Assembly (NCBI GenBank): GCA_023415575.1
Contig: JAEZKF010000014.1
Location: forward strand, 1 to 19,901
From: Bacillota bacterium
GTDB taxonomy: Bacteria; Bacillota; Clostridia; Oscillospirales; Ruminococcaceae
Direction of reading: 5' to 3'
Length of the DNA stretch: 19,901 nt
Below, one piece after another: positions 13,298 through 19,901 of this stretch (position 1 is its first letter; every line of letters starts with the position of its first letter). The translations under genes were made by a program, and so were the position numbers. The notes below the pieces were generated by a model. That model searched no databases, had not been told where the DNA came from, and saw only the letters and a program-made list of their open reading frames with translations.

Positions 13298-14269
13298 ATG
13301 GTAGAACAGGTTATCAGCATAGAAAGACTGGAACACGCCTTTGCGCTGTTTGGCAGCTTCGACTCAAATATCAAGATTATTGAGCAGGAGTTCGGTGTTT
13401 CAGTCGTTAACCGCGAAAACGATATCAAAGTTACCGGAGAAGCGGAGAACGTGATGTATGCCTGCCGCGCCATCGAAGGACTTTTAAACCTGTTAAGCCG
13501 CGGAGAAGCGATAACCGAGCAAAACTTAAGGTATATCATTTCTCTTGTCCATGAGGGCAATGAGGAACAGATTAATACTCTGGCCGCCGAGGACAGCGTT
13601 TGCATTACCTCCAAGGGCCGTCAGGTAAAGGGAAAAACACTCGGGCAGAAGAAGTATATTGACTTAATGAAGGAAAACAGCATCGTTTTTGCGGTTGGTC
13701 CTGCCGGTACAGGCAAGACCTATCTTGCCGTTGCCATGGCAGTGCGCGCCTTTCGTGCCCATGAAATCAACCGCATTATCCTTACCCGTCCGGCGGTAGA
13801 AGCGGGCGAGAAGCTCGGTTTTCTTCCCGGTGATTTGCAAACCAAGGTTGACCCGTATCTTCGCCCGTTGTACGATGCCCTGTTTGACATGCTGGGCGCT
13901 GAGAACTATCAAAAATACGTCGAGCGAGGCAATATTGAGGTTGCACCGCTCGCTTACATGCGTGGCAGAACGCTTGATGATTCCTTTATAATTCTTGACG
14001 AGGCACAAAACACTACCCCTGAACAAATGAAGATGTTTTTAACAAGACTGGGTGTCAACTCGCGCGCGGTCGTTACAGGCGATATTACGCAGATTGACCT
14101 GCCCGAGGAGAAACGCTCCGGCCTGATAGAGGCAACTAAGGTGTTGCGCGATATTGAGGATATCGGTATTATCCACCTCAGCCAGAAGGATGTTGTCCGT
14201 CATGTGCTTGTTCAGCGCATTATAAAGGCATACGACAGGTACTATGAAGAAAAGAAACGGGTTCGTTAA
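13298..14269 (+). CDS. phoH: PhoH-like ATPase
   Basis: 323 residues, the normal length. An N-terminal KH-like nucleic-acid-binding domain (about 1-95) precedes a P-loop domain with Walker A GPAGTGKT (residues 134-141), Walker B FIILDEAQN (Asp234/Glu235) and the sensor-like VVTGDITQIDLP. PhoH proteins are cytoplasmic ATPases genetically linked to RNA metabolism and to YbeY; their substrate is not firmly known. The ATG at 13298 follows GGGGAACACGGTGA. It lies 38 bases before ybeY, without the yqfF gene that separates them in Bacillus. Confidence 0.94.
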   Translation: MVEQVISIERLEHAFALFGSFDSNIKIIEQEFGVSVVNRENDIKVTGEAENVMYACRAIEGLLNLLSRGEAITEQNLRYIISLVHEGNEEQINTLAAEDSVCITSKGRQVKGKTLGQKKYIDLMKENSIVFAVGPAGTGKTYLAVAMAVRAFRAHEINRIILTRPAVEAGEKLGFLPGDLQTKVDPYLRPLYDALFDMLGAENYQKYVERGNIEVAPLAYMRGRTLDDSFIILDEAQNTTPEQMKMFLTRLGVNSRAVVTGDITQIDLPEEKRSGLIEATKVLRDIEDIGIIHLSQKDVVRHVLVQRIIKAYDRYYEEKKRVR

Positions 14270-14307
14270 CTTGCCGCGCTTTGACACAACCGAAGGAGGC
14301 CGAAAGA

Positions 14308-14814
14308 ATGGAAAGTGTAAAGGTATTAATCTCTAACAGGCAAAAAAAGATAAAGATCCCCACCGGAATCCGTCTTTTAATCAGACGCTGCTGTCATGCT
14401 GTGCTGGAGTTTGAAAAGATGAGTGGGAACTTTGAGGTAAGTGTGAGCTTTGTAGACAATGAAAACATTCAAAGCCTAAACAGCCAATACCGCCATAAGG
14501 ATATGCCCACCGATGTACTGTCATTCCCCTTAGGGTCTGACGGCAAGTATGACATCAACCAGGAGACCGGCGCGCAGATGCTTGGCGACATCGTTATCTC
14601 AATGGAGAAGGCTGTCGAGCAGGCAGAGATGTACGGACATTCATTGCGCAGAGAGGTTGCATACCTCACGGTACACTCTATGCTCCACCTCCTCGGCTAC
14701 GACCATGAGGACGGCGGTATAGAGATGGTGCGTATGCGTGAAAAGGAAGAAGCGGTGCTAACAAGCCTTGGACTTCCCCGAGGCGAGAGCTATGTATTGA
14801 GCGATGAAAAATAA
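14308..14814 (+). CDS. ybeY: Endoribonuclease YbeY (rRNA maturation/quality control)
   Basis: 168 residues from the ATG at 14308, preceded by GAAGGAGG; the open frame begins earlier at a TTG without support. The zinc-binding motif HSMLHLLGYDHE (His123, His127, His133) and the upstream YRHKDMPTDVLSFP are diagnostic. YbeY is a single-strand-specific metal-dependent RNase involved in 16S rRNA 3'-end maturation and ribosome quality control. Its last 11 bases overlap the start of dgkA. Confidence 0.95.
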   Translation: MESVKVLISNRQKKIKIPTGIRLLIRRCCHAVLEFEKMSGNFEVSVSFVDNENIQSLNSQYRHKDMPTDVLSFPLGSDGKYDINQETGAQMLGDIVISMEKAVEQAEMYGHSLRREVAYLTVHSMLHLLGYDHEDGGIEMVRMREKEEAVLTSLGLPRGESYVLSDEK

Positions 14815-15340
14815 TGAACGCGGCGTAAAGGGCTTTATACTCAGCTTCCGCTGTGCAATTGCCGGAATTATCAGCGGCATTGTAAACGAGCGTAATCTTC
14901 GCATTCATATCATAGCGGCCATTTACGTTTTGTACTTCTCGACATTTTACGAGTTTACCCGCGGCGAGTATATCCTGCTTGTTATGACCATCTGTCTGGT
15001 GATTACCACCGAGATGCTCAACACGGCGATAGAGGCCGCGGTTGATCTTGTAACAGAGCAGTACGCCCCCTATGCAAAGGCGGCCAAGGACATCGCCGCA
15101 GGCGCAGTTTTGGCTTCTGCCATCTTTGCCATAGCAGTCGGGTTTATCCTGTTTTGGGACACCGCGGTTTTCGCCGAGATCTTTATGTATTTTACTACTT
15201 CGCCGATACGAGGCGTTTTGCTAGCCTTGTCCATCCTGTGCGCATTTTTGTTTGTACTTAAAATCGGCAGGTGGGCAAAAAAGGCAGACCAGCATTACGG
15301 TTATAAAAACGGAGGAACTAATGTACAACACCAAAAATGA
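14804..15340 (+). CDS. dgkA: Diacylglycerol/undecaprenol kinase with C-terminal extension
   Basis: 178 residues, about 50 longer than the usual Firmicute enzyme of about 125. The core has the conserved TEMLNTAIEAAVDLV (Glu70, Asn73, Glu77) and AKAAKDIAAGAVL with three membrane segments (about 34-50, 54-70, 97-118). The family phosphorylates undecaprenol or diacylglycerol at the membrane, recycling lipid carriers. A fourth hydrophobic segment (about 135-154) and a basic tail follow. The ATG at 14804 lies inside the end of ybeY, and the last 20 bases overlap era. A cytidine deaminase gene, found next to it in Bacillus, is absent. Confidence 0.9.
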   Translation: MKNNERGVKGFILSFRCAIAGIISGIVNERNLRIHIIAAIYVLYFSTFYEFTRGEYILLVMTICLVITTEMLNTAIEAAVDLVTEQYAPYAKAAKDIAAGAVLASAIFAIAVGFILFWDTAVFAEIFMYFTTSPIRGVLLALSILCAFLFVLKIGRWAKKADQHYGYKNGGTNVQHQK

Positions 15341-16214
15341 GTTTGTGGCAATCGTAGGAAAGCCCAATGCCGGAAAATCCTCACTGCTCAACAGCATTGT
15401 GGGGGAGAAGGTTGCAATCGTCAGCGCAAAGCCGCAGACTACGCGCACCCGTATTACCGGCGTGCTGACACAAGAAGAGACGCAGTATGTGTTTATCGAT
15501 ACACCAGGGTTACACAAGCCGAAAACCAAGCTCGGCGAGTATATGGTCAAGCAGGTGGGCGAATCGGTTGCGGATGTGGATGTCGCCGTGCTGGTGGTTG
15601 ACTTTAAGGGCGAGCCGGTAAAAGCGGAGCTTGACTTAATTGAAAGATTTCGCGAACTTAAAATTCCTGCAATTCTTGTGGTAAACAAGATAGATACCTT
15701 AGCGCGCAAAGAGGCGATTATCCCGCGCATCGATACCTATCGCAAGCTCTTTGATTTTGCCGCAGTTGTTCCGCTTTCCGCCAAAACAGGCGAGGGTGTA
15801 GATATCCTGCTCAAGGAGCTTAAGCCTTTTGCGCAGGAGGGCCCGCACTTCTTCCCGGATGATGCGGTAACTGACCAGCCTGAGCGCGTCATCGCAGCCG
15901 AAATCATCCGCGAAAAGCTCTTGCGCAACCTCTCGGATGAGGTGCCGCATGGAACAGCCGTTGCCATTGAAGCGATGAAGGAGCGTCCGGACGGTAACAT
16001 CATCGATATTGATGCTGTTATCTACTGCGAGCGTGAAACCCATAAGGGCATCATCATCGGCAAGGGCGGTGCAATGCTCAAAAAGGTAGCAACCGAAGCA
16101 AGGCAGGACATGGAGCAGTTCTTTGATATTAAAATAAACCTAAAAACATGGGTTAAGGTAAAAGATGACTGGCGTAACCATGAAGGTCTGGTTCGGTCGT
16201 TTGGCTATAACTGA
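15321..16214 (+). CDS. era: GTPase Era
   Basis: 297 residues from the ATG at 15321, chosen for GGAGG five bases upstream; earlier in-frame codons lie within dgkA. GTPase motifs: GKPNAGKS (13-20), the effector Thr region QTTRTRITG, DTPG (60-63), NKID (122-125) and SAK (153-155). A C-terminal KH domain carries IIGKGG (245-250) and ends in the typical KVKDDWRNHEGLVRSFGY. Era binds the 3' end of 16S rRNA and assists small-subunit assembly. Neighbouring ybeY acts on the same RNA end. Confidence 0.97.
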   Translation: MYNTKNEFVAIVGKPNAGKSSLLNSIVGEKVAIVSAKPQTTRTRITGVLTQEETQYVFIDTPGLHKPKTKLGEYMVKQVGESVADVDVAVLVVDFKGEPVKAELDLIERFRELKIPAILVVNKIDTLARKEAIIPRIDTYRKLFDFAAVVPLSAKTGEGVDILLKELKPFAQEGPHFFPDDAVTDQPERVIAAEIIREKLLRNLSDEVPHGTAVAIEAMKERPDGNIIDIDAVIYCERETHKGIIIGKGGAMLKKVATEARQDMEQFFDIKINLKTWVKVKDDWRNHEGLVRSFGYN

Positions 16215-16422
16215 TTTGCACAAAGGCATATCAGTATAGTTTGTAAATATCCACAATATATGGTCCACATTCCCTCACATATAAATCTATCAGGCGGCAA
16301 CAATCTTAATACATCATCTTTCAGGCGTGGGATTCTTACCCGCAAGGATTACGTGTATTATGATAAAGCCCGTAACTTGCAGGATATTCCGCGCTTTGAA
16401 ACGTCGGAAGGTAGGGTAAATT

Positions 16423-16587
16423 GTGGACAGGGAAGCTTTGTGGAAGATGTTTGAAGACACCGGAAGCGTTGAGGCATATCTCCTATACCGGGATATCCTT
16501 AACCAGCAGGGCCAGCCTGAAAGTGAGGAACCCCGCAATGCAGATATCTACGGAGGGAGTAGTGCTGAGAGCACGAGATGTCGATGA
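16423..16587 (+). CDS. yqzL: YqzL-family small protein
   Basis: A 54-codon gene from the GTG at 16423, with AAGGTAGGG upstream. The N-terminal part, MDREALWKMFEDTGSVEAYL, followed by LYRDI, matches the YqzL family (an aromatic-x-x-F-x-x-TG-x-[IV]-x-x-Y-L pattern), and the position between era and recO is where Bacillus carries yqzL. The function is unknown. Its last 50 bases overlap recO in another frame, so it is easily missed. The C-terminus after the core is low-complexity and may be an overlap artefact. The 208 bases between era and this gene show no promoter or terminator I could support. Confidence 0.8.
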   Translation: MDREALWKMFEDTGSVEAYLLYRDILNQQGQPESEEPRNADIYGGSSAESTRCR

Positions 16588-17293
16588 AGCAGACCGCGCA
16601 CTGACCATCCTCACCAAGGAACGGGGAGTGGTCAGTGCTTTTGCCAATGGCTCAAAACGCATGAAGAGCAAGCTGATGGCATCAACCCAAACCTTTGCCT
16701 ATTCGCGTTTTCAGCTGTATAAGGGAAAAGACCACTATACGGTGGACAATGCAGAGTCCATCACGGTATTTTACGGTATTCGAAACGATGTGGATCGGCT
16801 GGCGCTTGCCGGTTATCTGTGTGAGCTGGCCCAATGCCTTGCACCCGAGGAGGACGAGGCAGAGGGCTTTTTGCGTCTTTTGCTGAATTGTCTGCATTTT
16901 CTCGATACCGGCACACGTTCGCCAGCCCTTCTTAAGCCGCTGTTTGAGCTCAGGGCCCTCTCCATGGCGGGGTATATGCCCAATTTGGTGGGGTGCGACG
17001 TATGCGGCTGCTTTGAAGCACAAAGGATGTACTTTTACATAGAGAGCGCAAAGATTGTGTGTGATGCCTGCACACAAATGCCCGTGGCAGAACAGGTTTT
17101 TGAGCTGCCCGCAGCAGTTCTTGCCGCTATGCGGTACATCATCTACAGCGATTTTAGTAAGCTGTTTCAATTCTCTTTAGCTCAGCCGAGTCTAAACCTG
17201 CTTGCGCAGGTCTGCGAGGCGTATACGCTTTGCCGCATCGGGCACGGCTTTAAGACATTAGACTTTTTAAAATCACTGCCGCCGAGTGAATAA
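16538..17293 (+). CDS. recO: DNA repair protein RecO
   Basis: 251 residues from the ATG at 16538, giving the canonical start MQISTEGVVLRARDVDEADRALTILT; GTGAGGA lies about nine bases upstream. Residues 1-80 form the OB-fold domain; a helical C-terminal domain contains a zinc site with CxxC at 153/156 and 175/178. RecO helps load RecA onto SSB-coated single-stranded DNA with RecR. It is coupled to yqzL by a 50-base overlap and followed by mutS2 after a 65-base gap with two inverted repeats. Confidence 0.94.
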   Translation: MQISTEGVVLRARDVDEADRALTILTKERGVVSAFANGSKRMKSKLMASTQTFAYSRFQLYKGKDHYTVDNAESITVFYGIRNDVDRLALAGYLCELAQCLAPEEDEAEGFLRLLLNCLHFLDTGTRSPALLKPLFELRALSMAGYMPNLVGCDVCGCFEAQRMYFYIESAKIVCDACTQMPVAEQVFELPAAVLAAMRYIIYSDFSKLFQFSLAQPSLNLLAQVCEAYTLCRIGHGFKTLDFLKSLPPSE

Positions 17294-17310
17294 GACCTAC
17301 TCAGGCGGCA
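17277..17310 (+). other. Strong inverted repeat straddling the recO stop codon
   Basis: TGCCGCC-GAGT and ACTC-A-GGCGGCA pair as an 11-bp stem with one bulged A; the recO stop codon is within the loop. There is no U-tract afterwards, so it does not look like a terminator; an mRNA processing or stability element is possible. Confidence 0.6.
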
Positions 17311-17320
17311 CTGCCCAAAT

Positions 17321-17336
17321 GCCCCGATATCGGGGC
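17321..17336. repeat. Perfect 16-bp palindrome upstream of mutS2
   Basis: GCCCCGATATCGGGGC reads the same on both strands. As DNA it could be a dimeric-protein site; as RNA it gives a GC-rich 6-bp stem with an AUAU loop directly before the GCGGAAAGG purine stretch upstream of mutS2. Confidence 0.6.
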
Positions 17337-17344
17337 GGAAAGGT

Positions 17345-17365
17345 ATGGATTTCAAACTATGGTGA
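17345..17365 (+). other. Six-codon ORF overlapping the mutS2 start
   Basis: ATG GAT TTC AAA CTA TGG TGA encodes MDFKLW. Its ATG is close to GGGGCGGAAAGG, and its stop overlaps the region of the mutS2 start (ATGGTGA). It could support termination-reinitiation coupling, because the purine stretch is about 15 bases from the mutS2 ATG. This may be coincidence. Confidence 0.3.
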
Positions 17366-19740
17366 ATATAAAAAAACACTATGCGGCGCTCGAGCTGCCA
17401 AAGGTGCTCGCGCTGCTTGGTGAGGAAACGATGTGCGCCGATACATATCAAATGGCGCTGGAGCTTGAGCCTTTTTCGGACTACAACACCGTATCATTTG
17501 AGCTTGATAAGGCAAACGATGCCTATATGCTGCTTAAACGCTTTGGGGCGCCGTCCCTATCGGGTACCCACAACCCCAAAAGCTTTCTCCGCCGTGCAGC
17601 GGCAGGCGGTGTGCTTTCTATGGGCGAGCTGCTTACCATCGGCGCGGTTTTGCGTTCTGTACGTGCGGTGATTGATTGGCGCAAGCACTGCGAAGGCGTA
17701 ACCACCACACTGGACTTTCTATTTGAATCACTCGTCCCAAACAAGCAGACTGAGGATGCAATCTTTTCTGCCATTCGCTCGGAAGAGGAGATGGACGATA
17801 ATGCAAGCCCTGAGCTTGCCGATATCCGCCGAAAGATTAAACTAGCCGGTACAAAGGCCAGAGACCTGCTGGAGCGGATGGTTCGCTCGCAGACCTATCA
17901 AAAATATCTTCAGGAAGCGATTATTACCCAACGCGACGGACGCTTTGTGTTGCCGGTGAAGGCAGAGTATAAAAACGAAATCAAGGGCCTTGTTCACGAT
18001 AGCTCGGCAAGTGGTGCAACCCTCTTTATTGAGCCGATTGGGGTAGTAGAAGCAAACAACGAAATCCGCGTGCTGGAGCAAAAGGAGCGCGCGGAGATTG
18101 ACCGGATTCTCGCCATGCTCAGCGCAATGTGTGCGGAAAGCGCGGATGATATCTGCGCAAGCTATGACTGCCTGCTCGATATTGACCTGTATTTTGCCAA
18201 GGCCCGCTTAGCTGACAAGATGCGGGCAACAAGGCCGAATCTAACGAATGATGGAGTCATCAACCTGCGTAAGGCGCGCCACCCCTTGATTGCGCGCGAT
18301 AAGATTGTGCCCACCGATATTCGGCTGGGCCAGGATTTCGATACACTGGTTATCACAGGCCCGAACACCGGTGGTAAAACAGTAGCCCTCAAAACAACAG
18401 GATTGTTTGTCCTGATGGCGATGTGCGGCCTGTTATTGCCGTGTGAGGACGGCAGCTCAATATCAGTATTTAGCAAAGTGCTTGCTGATATTGGTGATGA
18501 GCAGAGTATTGAGCAAAGCCTGTCGACCTTCTCTGCGCATATGACCAATATCGTTTCCATCCTCGCTGAAGCGGGGGAGGGAACTCTGGTGCTTCTGGAT
18601 GAGCTAGGTGCTGGTACCGACCCGGTTGAGGGTGCAGCCCTTGCCATTTCAATTCTAGACCATCTCAAATGGGCGGGCTGCAAGGTGGCAGCCACCACGC
18701 ACTACGCGGAACTCAAGGTTTATGCATTAGAGACTAACCGCGTGGAGAACGCTTGCTGTGAGTTTGATGTAACAACCCTTCGCCCGACCTACAAGCTGCT
18801 CATCGGCGTACCGGGACGGTCGAATGCCTTTGCCATCTCGCAGCGGCTTGGACTGGACGGCTCGATTATTGACCGCGCGCGTATGCTTGTTTCCAGCGAT
18901 AAAACCCGTTTTGAGGATGTAGTCTCCGGCCTTGAGAAAAACCGCCAGGAGCTTGAACACAAGATGGAGCAGGTGCGCCTTGAGTATGAACAGGCAGCCA
19001 AGGCAAACGCTGAGATTCAAAACCACCGCAGGCAGCTTGAGCAGCAGCGCGAAAAGGAGCTGGAACGCGCCCGTCGCGAGGCTCGCAATATCGTGGAGCG
19101 TGTCCGGTATGAAGCAGGACGCCTAGTCGAAGAACTGACTGAACTCAAAAAGCAGAAGGACAGCGAGGAGTTTTCGCGTCAGGCGGCAGAGGCAAAGGCG
19201 CAGTTTAATTCCCGCATCTCAAAGCTATACGATAAGGCCGACCCGGTCGTTTCCAAGCAAAATGAGCATTATGTACTGCCCCGTCCTTTGCAGGAGGGTG
19301 ATACCGTGCTACTTGTCGATGTTGATCAGGAGGGCACTGTAGTCAAGACAATCGACAAGGATGGCATGGTGGTGGTTCAAGCAGGTATTCTAAAGACCAA
19401 AACACCGCTGTCCAACATCCGATTGGTTGAAAAGCCAAAGGCGAAGAAGCAGCCGATCGTGCGTGGCCGCAATGTAAAGCCCTTAGAGCGTGCACAGGCA
19501 AGAACAGAGGTCGACCTGCGTGGTATGAACCTGGAGGAAGCCCTGCTCTCTTTAGATCAATTTATCGACGAATGTGTGATGATGCACCTTGAGACTGTCA
19601 CCATCATCCACGGTAAGGGTACCGGTGTCCTGCGCAAGGGCATACAGGCGCATCTGAAAAACCACCCGAGCATTGCTGCATATCGTCTTGGAAGATACGG
19701 TGAGGGAGAAGACGGTGTAACTATCGCTCAGCTAAAGTAG
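17359..19740 (+). CDS. mutS2: MutS2: DNA mismatch-repair-like ATPase/endonuclease with Smr domain
   Basis: 793 residues, typical for MutS2. An N-terminal core-clamp region precedes the ABC-type ATPase with Walker A GPNTGGKT (334-341), ADIGDEQSIEQSLSTFSAHM and Walker B LVLLDELGAGTDP (Asp414/Glu415). A long charged coiled coil (about 515-620), a KOW-like segment and a C-terminal Smr nuclease domain (about 718-793, VDLRG and HGKGTG with His751) follow. MutS2 suppresses homologous recombination and in Bacillus also acts on collided ribosomes. The ATG at 17359 has only a distant purine stretch upstream; no earlier in-frame start exists in the intergenic region. A terminator follows at once. Confidence 0.95.
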   Translation: MVNIKKHYAALELPKVLALLGEETMCADTYQMALELEPFSDYNTVSFELDKANDAYMLLKRFGAPSLSGTHNPKSFLRRAAAGGVLSMGELLTIGAVLRSVRAVIDWRKHCEGVTTTLDFLFESLVPNKQTEDAIFSAIRSEEEMDDNASPELADIRRKIKLAGTKARDLLERMVRSQTYQKYLQEAIITQRDGRFVLPVKAEYKNEIKGLVHDSSASGATLFIEPIGVVEANNEIRVLEQKERAEIDRILAMLSAMCAESADDICASYDCLLDIDLYFAKARLADKMRATRPNLTNDGVINLRKARHPLIARDKIVPTDIRLGQDFDTLVITGPNTGGKTVALKTTGLFVLMAMCGLLLPCEDGSSISVFSKVLADIGDEQSIEQSLSTFSAHMTNIVSILAEAGEGTLVLLDELGAGTDPVEGAALAISILDHLKWAGCKVAATTHYAELKVYALETNRVENACCEFDVTTLRPTYKLLIGVPGRSNAFAISQRLGLDGSIIDRARMLVSSDKTRFEDVVSGLEKNRQELEHKMEQVRLEYEQAAKANAEIQNHRRQLEQQREKELERARREARNIVERVRYEAGRLVEELTELKKQKDSEEFSRQAAEAKAQFNSRISKLYDKADPVVSKQNEHYVLPRPLQEGDTVLLVDVDQEGTVVKTIDKDGMVVVQAGILKTKTPLSNIRLVEKPKAKKQPIVRGRNVKPLERAQARTEVDLRGMNLEEALLSLDQFIDECVMMHLETVTIIHGKGTGVLRKGIQAHLKNHPSIAAYRLGRYGEGEDGVTIAQLK

Positions 19741-19744
19741 GCAA

Positions 19745-19781
19745 AACAAAGGCGCCGCCAATGATGGCGCCGCCCTTTGTT
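19745..19781 (+). terminator. Terminator after mutS2
   Basis: AACAAA-GGCGCC at 19745-19756 pairs with GGCGCC (19766-19771) and UUUGUU (19776-19781), with GCCC bulged on the 3' side. The stem begins four bases after the mutS2 stop codon. The U-rich end (UUUGUUGU) is moderate; the A-rich left flank could make it bidirectional. Confidence 0.7.
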
Positions 19782-19791
19782 GTATACCGAA

Positions 19792-19901
19792 AACCACGCG
19801 TTAGACGCGTGGTTCAAAAGAGCTTAAGCGATAAGGAAGAAATAAAAACTCCTTTTGCTAAAATAGAGAAGCGGTTTGCCAACTGACATCTCTAAAGCAA
19901 A
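19792..19901 (+). mobile_element. Probable left end of an IS200/IS605-type element (transposase outside window)
   Basis: AACCACGCGT-TAG-ACGCGTGGTT (19792-19814) is a perfect 10-bp hairpin with a three-base loop, like the end hairpins recognised by single-strand Y1 transposases. The next 87 bases are AT-rich and self-complementary: TTTGCT (19854-19859) with AGCAAA (19896-19901), and AGAGA (19865-19869) with TCTCT (19889-19893). CTCC just before the first TTTTGCT would pair with a GGAG directly beyond the window, as in IS200 leaders where the transposase ribosome binding site is sequestered. No transposase codons are visible, so the assignment is inference. Confidence 0.5.

Noticed and set aside
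16260..16454. 64-codon open frame in the era-yqzL gap
   Set aside because: No ribosome binding site, no family resemblance, and it overlaps the better supported yqzL start.
19743..19756. AACAAAGGCG after mutS2 resembling the ANTAR hairpin motif
   Set aside because: The flanks cannot form the 6-7 bp stem around AAAGGC; the sequence is the left arm of the mutS2 terminator.

Overview
The window reads as a chromosomal segment from a spore-forming, low-to-mid GC Firmicute of class Clostridia, probably an Oscillospirales/Ruminococcaceae-type gut bacterium. The reasons are the sporulation genes yqfC, yqfD and a ylbJ-like gene, the Firmicute order phoH-ybeY-dgkA-era-yqzL-recO-mutS2, AGGAGG-type ribosome binding sites with several GTG/TTG starts, and an ANTAR regulator next to glnA and glutamate synthase. 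The genus assignment is inference. All coordinates were worked out by hand.

Left half (1-9889) is a nitrogen-assimilation island. On the minus strand, in transcription order, lie glnA, an ANTAR-type RNA-binding antiterminator, a split glutamate synthase (glutaminase domain, ferredoxin-FMN synthase core, four-cluster ferredoxin, FAD/NAD(P) oxidoreductase, GXGXG domain) and the 5' part of carA, which runs off the left edge. Divergent from glnA on the plus strand is gdhA. The two genes have back-to-back near-perfect sigma-A promoters. The most interesting signal is in the leaders: glnA, the glutamate synthase operon and gdhA each carry the same small hairpin, a 6-7 bp stem closing the hexaloop AAAGGC or AAUGGC (A at position 1, G at position 4, the ANTAR-target signature). 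In each leader the hairpin is mutually exclusive with a long stem, which has a U-tract in the glt and gdhA leaders. This implies one antitermination circuit controlling both ammonium-assimilation routes, with its regulator encoded inside the cluster. Only one hexaloop hairpin per leader is clearly visible, whereas described ANTAR targets use two.

Middle (9890-11615): a small four-cysteine protein of unknown function and a ylbJ-like spore membrane protein, both on the minus strand.

Right half (11616-19740, plus strand) is the conserved housekeeping/sporulation string yqfC, yqfD, phoH, ybeY, dgkA, era, yqzL (54 aa, overlapping recO), recO and mutS2. The PgpH-type yqfF gene and cdd, present in the Bacillus version of this string, are absent. 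The recO-mutS2 junction holds two strong inverted repeats and a six-codon ORF overlapping the mutS2 start. After the mutS2 terminator, the right edge carries a perfect 10-bp hairpin and a structured AT-rich leader that look like the left end of an IS200/IS605-type element whose transposase would lie outside the window. I saw no tRNA, rRNA or CRISPR array.
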